Origin: Ganoderma boninense
Taxonomy: Eukaryota > Basidiomycota > Agaricomycetes > Polyporales > Polyporaceae
Length of the DNA stretch: 64,000 nt
Reading direction: 5' to 3'
Assembly: GCA_002900995.3 (NCBI GenBank)
Contig: CM035306.1
Span: forward strand, 2,232,001 to 2,296,000
A program made the translations under genes and the position numbers. This document shows, in pieces, positions 10,678-20,916 of this stretch. A model generated the notes under the pieces. The model searched no databases and was not told the DNA's origin. It saw nothing but the letters and a program-made list of their open reading frames with translations. How positions within the stretch are numbered: position 1 is the first letter of the stretch; each line of letters begins with the position of its first letter.

Positions 10678-13600
10678 TTAGGCTAATGGATCGAAATCGC
10701 CCCAATCGTCCTTCGACAACTGTTTCATCCCGGAGCTCGCTGCACCCGGCCACTGTGGCTGAGTAGGCCTCGACGGAGCGAGCAAGCCGCTCATGGACAT
10801 CTGTGAAGCAAATAATGGTGGCGGTGTGGACGCAGATGTCAAGGACTGTGCGGGTGTTAAAGTGATATTGTAGCTGGGGACGGATGCGGCAGCATTGAAG
10901 CCTTGATATGCCGGTTGCGAAGCCGAGGTCTGTGACTGGGCATTCAAGGGAGCAAGTGTTGGTAATGATGGCTGATAGGGAGGGTTTTGCACAGGAGGTT
11001 TCAGGGCTGCGGGTACAGATGGTGCGGAATCGAGAAGGGACGATGAGTTGTGGAAAGACGATGGCACGCGAGTAGCGCCTAGACCTGGTCCTGGCCGACC
11101 AAGAGTCGACCGCGAGGTGAGAGGATTCAAGGAACTCGGAACCTTGGGCGACGACGGTAGCGATTGTGTTTGCTGATGTGCTGCGAACGTAGAGGATGCT
11201 CGTTGGGATTGCGACTGGATCGGAGGCGACAAGGGTGCTGGGCTTGGCGAAGGAGTTGCCTAAGAGGGGATCAGACCTAACCTCAGTCACATGTGGACCC
11301 ACTTACCCCCGAACTGTTGGAGAAGATGCTACCCCAGACGTCATTCTCCCAGTTATTGGACGAATCAGACGTGGAATCGGCCTTCACAGCGGCTGCGCCA
11401 TTGTTCCCGACTAAGCTCTCGAAGTCGACAGGACCGCCACTGGCGCCGACAGATAAACTCGCGCGACCGTTAAGGGCGGAGCGATCTTCTATTCGCTGAG
11501 AGTCGCGCAGGTACTGGTCGTGCTCCTTTTCTACTCGTTCGCCCAACTTCTTGATGACGTCCATGAACCGCTTAAATTGGGACACAGTCAAGAGAGGTCC
11601 CATGGACATAGCCCAAAGCTGAGGAAGGACCAGGGTAGCGACAGCTTCTCGGTCAACTTTGAGGCCCATGGCTTCTTGAACAGCTAAAGTCGCCATCTAC
11701 ATCGCAAAAGCTCAGACAGGCATAGTCGTGAATTGACGAATGACGTACCGTAACAGCAGGCTCCTTCGTTCGAATCCGGGACAGCAGCGGTACTAACTTC
11801 TGCGTCAAGCTCGACTGGTCGAGAGTCCCAACCATGTGGAGAAACGTCTCCAACGTGGCGACTTTCACGGACAGGATGCGCGTCTTCGTGAAGACGAGCT
11901 GCATAACGTGTTCAGATCACAAGCAAAAAGTAGGTTCAGGTTCACTTACTGCGACCCTCGGGAACAGTACGCCCTGGACCTCTGCGTAGTCGATCGTCTC
12001 GCAGAGATTGGGCACCGCTTTGAGAGCGCGTTCTTGGACCTGCACCTAGGTGAGACTCGCTTCGACTCTGGGATGTCTGACTCACGATTGCATGCTCACT
12101 GTCTAGAGCGTTATATACCAGAGGAAGGACATCTGGGAGGCGAACATCAATATCGAAACAAACTGAGAATAAATGCGGGCCATACGTTCTCGGAACACAG
12201 GCTTCTCCGTTTTGTCTTGGAGCATTTGAAGATTGTCTAGCAGCGTTAGCATATTCTGCGGAGGCTCCTTGATCGCAAACAATGGCTTGAGGCTAGGCAA
12301 TACAAGAGCTGCGAACTGGGTGGCCGACAGGATCTGCGATATAGCAAAAATGTTGGGTAGAATGTATGGTAGCAGATGAGTATCTTTCATCTACGGCAGT
12401 TGGTTTAGTGCAAAACTAGCGTCAGGTGTAACAGCCGTGCGCACCTCTTCTAGGAGAGACGGCAGAATCTTTCGTGTCCGGAGGCCTTCCGTAAACCTAT
12501 CCAGGACGCTAGTCAAGCCCTTCATGAAGGAGATCTTCTCTTCTCGAGTCTTAGCAGCAAAGTTAGACCGATCAAGAAAATTGAGGGTCGAAACTGGCAA
12601 TGACGAGAAGAATGCATGGAGTGGCAGGTCGGAGGGGCTGGGTCGGTTGTGAGGTTGCCGGGTGATTAGTGCATTCAGCAGAGCTGGCCAGAAACCCGTA
12701 GATGAATACGTCGCAATATCGTGAATACACGGCATGTGCAGCACACCTCTCAGGTCTTGTTCCAGTCGTTCCGTCCCTGATAAAGGCTTTCCGGCGTTCT
12801 CACGCAGCGAAGACAAACTGCCGTGATTCTTGAAGGGTGGGTTTCCTTTACAGTGGACCGCATATATCAAGCAACCCAACGAGTACATGTCGGAAGCAGG
12901 ATCCAGAACCTCGTCCAATGCGTATTCTGGTGCTATCTCAGATGTCAGCACCGGTGCCAGATAGCTTCCTAGCGCAACGGAGCTGTGCGCACCTATGAAG
13001 TCGAAGGATCGTTGTGTATATGACGAAGCACGTCCGTCGAATGTTGGAAACTCCCATCGTGTTGGCCCACCTTCAGCTCTCGAAAGCGGGATCGTGAGGC
13101 CGAGTCCTGAGAGCTTCCAGTCGCCCTAGTTCCAAATCTTCGGTACTTCATCAGACATTTTGATTTATTATAAGCGACTCACAGCGCTGTTGATGACAAT
13201 GCTCTCGGGGTTGATATTTGAGTGGATCATGCGGGCCGACGTATGCATGAAGGAGAGACCCTTGCACAGTTGTAAGATGCCTTTCTGGATCTGAGAAGAG
13301 CCTACTTAGTGTCCGTTCAATGATATAGCATGGAGACTCACTTCAACTTCGTCCAACTCCACTAGGGGCGTGAACTGGAAAGAGCCTGGGATGGAAAGGT
13401 GGAGAGAGGAGAGCACTGGCTCCGTCGCGAAGATAAGCTCGTTCCGGGTTTCTTCAAGCGGCTCCACCATCTCTTCGAACTTCCGGTGAGACTAAAGCAC
13501 ACCCAAAGGTTCACGCTTCTCACCTAAGATTGAAGGATGCCGTAGCCTGCTCAAAGAGGACGCCTGGGATGAAGGTTGGGACCTCAGACGAGCTGGATCG

Positions 13601-13935
13601 ACGGTTGTGGTACGCACCTCTGCCTTCAAGACTTCGATCGTCCTTTCCTTGGACGCGGGACCCATCCGCTCCATCTCCGCATTCCTCTTGTCCATGCTCC
13701 ATACGGAAACACGCTTGCTGGTGACCTTATGAGCGGCAGGCTGGACCCGCCATGGCCCTACATTGAACGGCGGCGGTTGCGCTGCCGCGGGGAGAGAAGA
13801 GGAGGAGGCTCCAGATGGCGCGGGTGACGCTGTCCGGCTCCCGCTCAGACCACCGCCTGCAGAAGAGGATGGGCCGATGTTGTAGTTTTGGGATATGTTT
13901 GTCCGTGCAAAGAACGAGGTCGCTGCTGCGAGCAT
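10678..13935 (-). CDS. SCY1-like pseudokinase of the SCYL2 type
   Basis: SCYL2 (CVAK104) proteins are catalytically inactive kinases working with clathrin at the trans-Golgi and endosomes. The N-terminus contains FNVGPWRV and SVWSMDKR, then a kinase-like domain: exons 13524-13935, 13342-13472, 13183-13290 and onward keep frame. The catalytic HRD is replaced by HSN (MIHSNINPES) and DFG by LSGLG, so phosphotransfer is unlikely. SDMYSLGCLIYAVHCKG matches the kinase C-lobe. A long helical-repeat region follows (for example LLPYILPNIFAISQ and ALKAVPNLCETIDYAEVQ), as in the HEAT part of the family. The C-terminus is a Ser/Pro/Gln-rich tail ending DDWGDFDPLA, with DWGDFDP and WENDVWGSIF resembling clathrin/adaptor-binding linear motifs. 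The N-terminal start at 13935 is the first ATG in frame. Confidence 0.88.
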
Positions 13936-14268
13936 GATGGCAGGGGCTGCAGATGGTCACTGGATGCCCAGTGTGGTTGAGGTAGCAGAGGTCAGAGGGA
14001 GGGAGTTGGACAGCAGCTAGAGAGCCTGCGAAATGAGGATGCTCGAAGGTCGGGCGCAGCTTGGTCGCCAACACCGGACGCGTCCTGGCCACTGTGACTT
14101 GCGCTGCTTGTGGCCCTTTCGTCACGTCGTGCGAACAGGACCACCGTAAGCGCGCTTGATCCTCAGTCTCAGTCTCTGTCCCCTTTCGTCCGTCGTTGTC
14201 ACTCCTTCCACACTGCAGTCCACTTCAACGTGGAGCATCCATGTATGTCCTACATGCGTCACAAAGGC

Positions 14269-15656
14269 TCAAACCAAGGTCGGCATGACCCCCATAGCTC
14301 GTAGATATGGTAGCAGCATTCGTCGTGCTGGGCTCAGCGCCAGTGGAATTATGGTCTTTCCCCCCATCCCTCGTCCCAGCCATGAATTTGCTATTCGCAC
14401 ATGTGGTCAGTCCCATCCGCCTAATAAGCGTGTCGCACCGCACTTACTGCATATCTGCCCTACCACCCCCACAAAGACCATCACTGTGAACGCTCCCACT
14501 ATCCCGTCCACCCTTCTCCCTGTATATTTCTTGTACAACTTCTCCGCGAGGATGCCAAATGGCTGCACGGCGAAGAATAAAATGACCCAAGGGTCGATCC
14601 GCTCCCCACCGAGAAATAGACCAATCTCGTGGAAGAGACCAGAGGCGAGGAACGTGCCGAATAGCATCCCTAGGTCCCCAGCAATCCACCACCCTGGATA
14701 TCCACCAAAGACGAGGAACGTGTGCCGCAATGCCTGATGCCATCGCTTCGACCAAAACTCGTGCAGCGAGCCCAACCGCCACGGTTGGTCGTGGAATGGG
14801 GGCCATGAGGTTGGAGAGTGGTTGAGGATGCCAACGCCGGCCAACGACGCAATGTCGTACCACATCTCTATGCCAAGGATGATGACGAGGCCAGCAAGGA
14901 CGTGGAGTGTTGTAGCCGCCAGATACCGCAGTCCAAGGGGTAAGGTAGGGAGATAGAGCGATCCGCTAGTTGATGTCATACCTGGAAGCGTCTCGAGAAA
15001 TGAATCAATGAGGTCCACGAAGAGGTATGTCCGGATGATTGACACGACGGTCGACACTAGGAAGCGGCTCCGCCGTGGTGATCGCCGTGGTCTCGGGACA
15101 TGGACTCCATGACCGTGTTTCCATCCGATGCAACGCACAGCTAAGGTGACTTCGAGGGCATCAGAGACACAAGCTGGCAGAAAACTCCTTGACTGTTGGA
15201 CCTTCGCCGTTGTGTCTTGGCTTGGTCCATTGTCAACGCTGTTTAAGCGGTCGACGTGGAACATCTCGTTGTCTTTGAGGAGGCCGTCCGAAGACATAGC
15301 GAAAGTGATGGTGTGGGCTGTAGCAGCCAAGGCCGATAATCCTGTCGCATGGCCAGCACACGTCTTGAGTACTGAGTCTAAGCCAAAAAAAAACTTAACT
15401 CACCTCTGATCCAATTGTACCAACCAAATATTTGATCTTCGAGGCGATATCGGATCGTGCACCAGAATATAGAGGAAACCGCAATGGGTAAGAACAGTAA
15501 ACGAGTGGTGTGGGTGCGAGGTCTTCTCGTAAGATAGCCCATGAACAAGAAGGCCAGTATCCAAGCATGTGCATAGGGCGCATTTTGCCACGTCAACGGC
15601 TCATAGTCTACCAGTCTGTTGTTAGTTTGTGACCGTAGCCTGTGTAGAGCAGTCAT
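14269..15656 (-). CDS. wax-synthase-like MBOAT acyltransferase, copy 1
   Basis: Wax synthases transfer a fatty acyl group to an alcohol in the ER membrane; here the real substrate is unknown. Three exons (15404-15656, 14448-15341, 14269-14390) keep frame and give 422 residues. Several hydrophobic segments are visible, and the hallmark is WSKRWHQALRHTF followed by GLFHEIG, with the His expected at the MBOAT active site. The terminal exon (SWLGRGMGGK) parallels the last exon of the paralog at 18430-19848, and both introns sit at matching positions and phases, so the pair arose by duplication. A LINE has inserted about 115 bp upstream of the ATG at 15656, between the gene and its original upstream region. 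Expression may be altered, but the coding frame is intact. An additional upstream exon cannot be excluded. Confidence 0.85.
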
Positions 15657-15662
15657 GCTCTG

Positions 15663-17876
15663 TTGGAGGCTATGAGGGTGAAAAGGTCAGATTCATTGAC
15701 CACCTATGACGAGTCTAGCAAAGCGACTAACACGTTACAACCTTCGAGCCATTTGAAAGGCAACTCTTCGACGCCTGTGGGTATGGAGCATCTGCTCCTC
15801 CCCAAGAACCGGGGCGGCTTGGGCCTCCTCGACCTGGAGGCCAGAAATGAAGCGATCGACATTATGTGGTTGAAAGCATACCTGGATTTTGGGCCAGAAA
15901 GAGAACTATGGGCATACCTTGCTGACGATCTTCTCGCATCAACTGTGCCTAAGAACTGTAAACCGAAGCAGAAGGACCTTAGAATAAACCCCTTTCTGCA
16001 GGACTGGAAACCTAAGATGGTTAATCTGCCCCCGATGCTGAAGGGGATGTGCTCGGTAGCGAAAAAATATGGCCTGCACCTTGACGGCCTTGCATTCTCC
16101 AGGGACATCCTACGAGCAATGCCCATGTGGGACCATGGTACAGCAAACCGCCACAATATCAGAGTGCTGTCAGGGACGTCCAGAGCGACCGCATGCTTAC
16201 ATGAGAACCACGGAGCCTATTCGGTGGGAGATTTTGAGAAACTGGCCCTTGCGCTCTCAGACCCAGCTCACAGCCCATCCCTAAGATGCACCTGTGATTC
16301 CTGCAACAAAATGCGAAATGAGTGCAACTGTACCCACCCGCATGACTGCTTCAAGCGGGCAAACAAGTTCCTAGACACTCTGCCCCCTAAATGGGACCCG
16401 CGAGGGGAACACCCTGAAGACTACGAAGATGACATAATGAAGTCCCTCGCGAACGAGGCCCTGGAAGGGAGACCCTTTGACAGACGAATCACCACCACAG
16501 GAAATTTAAACCAGGTGTTCCGCATCTTCACAGACCCGGACACCCCCGCACTGACAGCGAAACTCGACACAGCCATTGACGAGTGCGAGCCAGCCCTCTC
16601 AATCGCCATTGCGAGTGCGTGTCTGAAACCTGGTCAGACGGACGCAGTTGCAGGTTCCGGCTTTTTTACCGAGGACGACCATGAGCTGAGTGGGGGACTC
16701 CGGCTGCCGCTCGACAGGAATCAGTCCACCCAAGCCGCCTCCTCAGTGGCAGTTGTTGCCGCTGCACAGGCTGCGCCCTCAGGAGCTCGCATAACTCTTG
16801 AGACCCACTCTGAGTCCACTGTTAACAGCCTCTCTAAGTGGCGCAAAAAGCATGAAGACGAAGGGTACATCATGCAGAAAAATGGTGCCCTAACAAAGCT
16901 GACTGTAGCTAAACTACGGTCGCGGCGGGCACACACGATCCTGAACCAAGCCGAAGCTGGGTGTGGTCATGCGGGCATTACTGCGGCAAGTTCCCTCGCA
17001 AAAGAAGCGGCCGGAAACGCCTCTGCGGAGAATGCTACTCTCGAGGTGGATAAAGCGTTCCTGATCTCCGGAGCCAAACTGGCCTCAATGACCCAAAAAC
17101 TGGCATACCGGGCCATCAGAAGGCAGAAAGACGCAAAGTCGACCCAACGCCCTCGAGCTGCAGCGAATATCAAGAAAATCACAGATGGACTCAAGTCAGC
17201 TCTTGACATCTCCCCCGCAGAGGAAGCCATTTGGGACTCCCTAAGCTCAAAAAGCATATCCCGCGAATGCCGACAGTTCATGTGGAAAACGATCCATGAC
17301 GGCTTCATGGTGGGATCCCACTGGCTGCGCCCGAAGATGTCGGAAGAACTGCAGGAGCGGGCCAAGTGCAAGGTATGCACTCACCACGTCGAAAGCATGG
17401 ACCACATACTCTTCGAGTGCGAAGCAGTGGGCCAAAAAGAGGTGTGGAATCTCCTCAAAAAGACCTGGGAACTCACCGGGCAACCGTGGCATGAACCTTC
17501 GTGGGGAACCGCTCTTGGGGCAGCATGTATCGCCCTCCAAAACGAATCAACTCCGCGTTCTCGGGCGACGGAGCAGCTGTGGACTATCCTCTGGTCAGAA
17601 TCGCTGTATCTGATATGGAAACTGCGCTGCGAGCGGGTAATTGGGCGAGACGGCCGTCAGTTCACAACCCAGGAAGTATCAAACCGATGGTACGCAACTA
17701 TTGGTCAAAGGTTGTCGCTTGACAGACGTACGGCTGCCATAGCAGTGGGCAAACGCTGCTTGAACCCGGCTGCTGTCGAAGCCATCTGGAGTCCGATCCT
17801 CGACGGTAGAGATGAACTGCCCGAGCACTGGGTAGTAGATTGCGGGGTTTTAGTGGGTATTAAGCGCGGTAGATGA
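15663..17876 (+). CDS. LINE ORF fragment fused by chance to flanking host sequence
   Basis: The 737-codon frame begins in host DNA: the first roughly 36 codons (15663-15771) come from the region upstream of wax synthase copy 1, and LINE sequence starts at 15772. The LINE part begins with the RT C-terminal segment MEHLLLPKNRGGLGLLDL. It then has a Cys-rich stretch (CTCDSCNKMRNECNC, later HPHDC) and, near the end, the zinc motif CKVCTHHVESMDHILFEC of zf-RVT type. No YxDD catalytic box is present, so this fragment cannot act as a reverse transcriptase. The ATG is probably not a natural translation start; the annotated start is simply the first in frame. The stop is at 17874-17876. Confidence 0.8.
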   Translation: MEAMRVKRSDSLTTYDESSKATNTLQPSSHLKGNSSTPVGMEHLLLPKNRGGLGLLDLEARNEAIDIMWLKAYLDFGPERELWAYLADDLLASTVPKNCKPKQKDLRINPFLQDWKPKMVNLPPMLKGMCSVAKKYGLHLDGLAFSRDILRAMPMWDHGTANRHNIRVLSGTSRATACLHENHGAYSVGDFEKLALALSDPAHSPSLRCTCDSCNKMRNECNCTHPHDCFKRANKFLDTLPPKWDPRGEHPEDYEDDIMKSLANEALEGRPFDRRITTTGNLNQVFRIFTDPDTPALTAKLDTAIDECEPALSIAIASACLKPGQTDAVAGSGFFTEDDHELSGGLRLPLDRNQSTQAASSVAVVAAAQAAPSGARITLETHSESTVNSLSKWRKKHEDEGYIMQKNGALTKLTVAKLRSRRAHTILNQAEAGCGHAGITAASSLAKEAAGNASAENATLEVDKAFLISGAKLASMTQKLAYRAIRRQKDAKSTQRPRAAANIKKITDGLKSALDISPAEEAIWDSLSSKSISRECRQFMWKTIHDGFMVGSHWLRPKMSEELQERAKCKVCTHHVESMDHILFECEAVGQKEVWNLLKKTWELTGQPWHEPSWGTALGAACIALQNESTPRSRATEQLWTILWSESLYLIWKLRCERVIGRDGRQFTTQEVSNRWYATIGQRLSLDRRTAAIAVGKRCLNPAAVEAIWSPILDGRDELPEHWVVDCGVLVGIKRGR
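15759..15771 (+). repeat. left target-site duplication of the LINE
   Basis: The 13 bp GGCAACTCTTCGA is repeated exactly at 18153-18165; three preceding A residues also match but merge with the poly(A). Confidence 0.95.
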
Positions 17877-18119
17877 TGGAGGTGCCCTCGGGCGCTCCCA
17901 GATGATTCCATCGGTCTGCTTAGAGTCCCACACTCTGTGCGTAAAGGCATTTCCTCGCGGTAAACGGTGACACATACTTGGCTATCTCCTACTCCCGACC
18001 TCATCTCGGGGACCAGTTCCCTGAGACGTCGCCCTAGCGCGCCGGTCAGCTCCGCTGACTTGATCTGCACCACAAGCCCTTCGGGGACCACTGCGGCTCA
18101 CGGCAATCTCGCGCTCCAC

Positions 18120-18152
<33 letters not shown>
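15772..18152 (+). mobile_element. 5'-truncated LINE (non-LTR retrotransposon) with poly(A) tail
   Basis: The insertion is bounded by a perfect 13 bp direct repeat (15759-15771 and 18153-18165) and ends in 32 A residues (18121-18152). It carries the C-terminal part of a LINE reverse transcriptase ORF and a roughly 240 bp 3' UTR. The 5' end, including the RT catalytic core, is missing, as is typical of aborted target-primed reverse transcription. The reading frame is open for about 700 codons without a break, and the duplication is perfect, so the insertion is young. The clade was not determined. It sits in the upstream region of a wax-synthase-like gene, in opposite orientation. Confidence 0.93.
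18121..18152 (+). repeat. poly(A) tail of the LINE
   Basis: A run of 32 A residues follows the LINE 3' UTR and precedes the target-site duplication. Confidence 0.95.
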
Positions 18153-18156
<4 letters not shown>

Positions 18157-18165
18157 ACTCTTCGA
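18153..18165 (+). repeat. right target-site duplication of the LINE
   Basis: This is the second copy of GGCAACTCTTCGA, directly after the 32 nt poly(A) tail. Confidence 0.95.
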
Positions 18166-18429
18166 GGTCAGGCGACCACATGGAGGTTCAGGTCGAAACC
18201 TTGTATGAGTTGAATTGGTCAACTGTGCATTGACAGCGGCTAATTCCATTATGGTATAGATTATCCTTCCATCCCAAATGTGACGCAACGCCGCACCTCC
18301 GCCTCATAAGTATACTTAGTCCTTGCTTGGCGGACTCCGACGGAGCTCGGAAAAAGCGCATAGATGTGACAGATGCTCCGTGTATAGATCGACGAGTCTC
18401 CACAGGACGCAAACAGGCCGCCGACTTGT

Positions 18430-19848
18430 TTAGAATACGAGAAGGTTCACTATGCCCCTGATTGTCGGGAGTATTATTTGTCGTCCAATGCTCAAGGTCT
18501 CTGGAACGGCCATAGCACCTCCGATACCCCTGTTAAACCAGGAGTCGGCTATAGATGGTCCGTTCATCAGTCAGCCACTGGCAAGGTAGGTTCAAGACTT
18601 ACTGCACATCTGGCCCAATCCCAGGACGAACAAAGCGGCCCATATAAAACCAGGCACTCCTCCAACTCGTCTTCCCGTAAGTACCTTGAACATCTTCTCC
18701 AAGGTTATGCCGACAGCCTGCAAGAAGAAGAAAACGAACACCCTGCGGTCCATGTCGACTCCCGTAGTAGCAATACCGATCTCGTGAAAGAGCGCAGACG
18801 CGAGGAAAGTGCCCCACACCATACCGATGCTTCCCCCAAGCCGCCGCCCTGGGAATCCGCCGAAGGTGAGGAACGTGTAACGCAGCGCCTGGTGCCACCC
18901 TTGGGACCATAATTGGTGTAATGACCGAATGTTCCACAAGTCGCCCATCATCGACGGCCAGTCTTCAGGTTTCGACCCACAACATAGCACACCAATGAGT
19001 GAGAGGATGTCGTACACGTTGGACATCCCCGCGACGATGAGTAGACCGTGACCGAGCTGGAGAAACGTTGAGAACGCATATCGTTGGAGCGGAGGGAGAT
19101 GGGGGAGGAAGATTGTGCCCCCTGTCGAGGACACCCCGGGCGTGAGCTTCTCGATCGTCTCCCAGACGTCGACGTAGAGCTCGTTCCTGGCGAAATTGAA
19201 GAGCTTGGCCCTGATGAACGCGTTGCGCTCCGACGGCCACTCGCCTGAGGGGATATATAGTGACTGCCCGAAGTCCCATCCGACGCCGCGCAGGGCAAGT
19301 CCGACTTCGAGGGCGTCGTACAATGCACGAGGGAGAAGCTTTCCCGCAATTCCTCGATCTTCACCATATGCGTCTGGTACGTTCTTGCCGCTGCCGCATC
19401 CGAGTCCGGATGGCACCGCTGGTTTGTTCTCGGGCTCGTCGATCGCAGGCAGGCCACGCTCATTGGTCTTGAACCTTCCCTCTTTCGCGAGTGCGAAGTC
19501 AATGGACTTAGCGATGACGACCAGACCCATCAATCCTGTATACCAGTCAGCGTCGAGCAACAAATCAGGGAGATCTCTTCGGAATAACCTACCTCTATTC
19601 CACTCGTACCACCTGTAGTACGGATCCTTCCACTGGAATTGAAACGTACACCTCATGGTGATGGCAACCACGGTGGGCAACAAAAGCATTCGCATAAGAT
19701 GCGTATCCCGGCGACGGACCAGGTAGGCCATGAACAAGTATGGGACGAGGAACAGAAATGCCTGCGGGACATTTTGCCAGGTCAGCCCCTCTCGGTCTTC
19801 TGTGCGGGGCACAAACTGCCTGAAGGCGAGATAAGCAGCATACTTCAT
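18430..19848 (-). CDS. wax-synthase-like MBOAT acyltransferase, copy 2
   Basis: This is a membrane acyltransferase of the same family as the gene at 14269-15656. Three exons (19593-19848, 18603-19535, 18549-bounded last exon 18430-18548) keep frame and encode 435 residues. The 57 bp first intron has no stop codon and is a multiple of three, so it could be mistaken for coding sequence; alignment with copy 1 (EWNRG then LMGLVVIAKS against NWIRG then LSALAATAHT) supports splicing. Hydrophobic segments run through the protein; SQGWHQALRYTFLTFGGFPG and ALFHEIG carry the conserved His. The last exon (SWFNRGIGGAM) parallels copy 1. Both copies face the same way, which suggests tandem duplication. 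The start at 19848 is the first ATG in frame. Confidence 0.87.
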
Positions 19849-20249
19849 CCTGGAAGATATAGGAGACTACGTGTCAACATCAACCGAGCTTGTCGTACGG
19901 AATGGTGGACTCAACTGATCGAGAACATCTGGAAGGGACATGATTTGACGGACCGATGTGACCGGACGAGATCGCAGAAGGCCAATGTTGGGGGTGGATC
20001 AAGGGAGCTAAGTGCTGTGCCCTGGCGACTGGCGGTTGTCAGCACTGCTGAAGATCCGAGACCTCAGGCCTCAGCGGTTGCTTCTGAAGCACAGAAAGTA
20101 GCAGGAAGATGTGCTGTCGAGCTATGCATCCTTGCGCTGTCAAGCACGTCAGGCATATCGCGGGCGACTAAATGGCCCCATCTCCGATCTGAAACCCGTA
20201 CTAAGTGTAAGTCTGTGTAAGTAAGTTAAGTACTTATTGGGTTCAGTAA
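19849..20249. other. spacer upstream of wax synthase copy 2
   Basis: No gene was recognised; it presumably contains the promoter of the minus-strand wax-synthase-like gene. Confidence 0.4.
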
Positions 20250-20349
20250 GGCCTCGACTCGCCGAACAGCCTAGTAAACGGTGGCGATGACCCGGGAGTC
20301 CCAGACGCGTGCAGATGTTCGAATTCTGGGCCAGAGCGCAAAAAAAAAA
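20250..20349 (+). repeat. tRNA-like short element with A-tail (possible SINE)
   Basis: A stretch with an A-box-like segment (about 20259-20281) and a B-box-like GTTCGAATTC (20317-20326) ends in ten A residues (20340-20349). Spacing is tRNA-like, but the T-arm does not pair properly, so it is not a functional tRNA. A tRNA-derived SINE is a reasonable reading. No clear target-site duplication was found. Confidence 0.35.
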
Positions 20350-20751
20350 CCATTCCCACAAGTCTTCAAGGCCAGGTCCTAAGAGGTCCTAGGTGGTAGA
20401 TGTGGTATGTGTAGAAGTTAGTAGAGCAAGAGATTGCGAAGTGTACTGCATGTATGGTGAGTGCCCGGCGGCATGCCGCAGTTAACTCAACCTCTACGTC
20501 ATAAGCACAGTCCAGAGCACATCCACTTCTTGTCCTAGATTTACGGTCTCTAGGGCGCCAACTTCGGGTCTCTTTACCATAAATGGAAGGTCACGGCTCA
20601 CCCCCCCCACCGTGACGGGTCCGGACCCCGGCCGCCTCCTCCGCCGGGCGGGAGGAGGCAGGTCGCGTCTCGCGCGAGGCCGTGAGAAGACCGTCGCTCG
20701 CGCGCGCGCGCGAGCGAAGGTTCCATCCCCTCCTTGTTCGGTTCCCTCCCT
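20350..20751. other. GC-rich repeat-like spacer
   Basis: It contains a run of C residues near 20601, a GC-rich block and an alternating CG run (about 20698-20712). No gene was recognised. Confidence 0.4.
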
Positions 20752-20916
20752 CCCGAGGGACCAGAAATCCGATCACATCAGGACTGTAAACCGGAGGGGC
20801 ATGGAAGGCTTCGGACGCACGTTTGGCTGGGTGCCCTGCGGGATTTGACCCCATCCGCAGACAGCTGCGTTGCCTCCGATTTACAGTCCCTTGATCCGAA
20901 TCCTGGTCCCCTCGGG
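20752..20916. repeat. imperfect inverted repeat, about 45 bp arms
   Basis: Bases 20752-20797 and 20873-20916 are imperfect reverse complements, sharing the GGACTGTAAA and ATTTACAGTCC core and the CCTCGGG ends, around a 75 bp loop. Such a hairpin is probably a remnant of a repetitive element, since it lies among A-runs and low-complexity sequence. Open frames crossing it are not believed to be genes. Confidence 0.6.

Noticed and set aside
15663..15771. Natural N-terminus of the 737-codon LINE frame
   Set aside because: This part lies outside the target-site duplication boundary and is host sequence.
20250..20349. Functional tRNA gene
   Set aside because: A- and B-box-like segments occur, but the T-arm does not pair and no proper acceptor stem can be drawn.
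20755..20913. tRNA-Tyr-like anticodon segment (CTGTAAA) in the hairpin arms
   Set aside because: Neither arm forms an anticodon stem; the similarity is limited to the loop.
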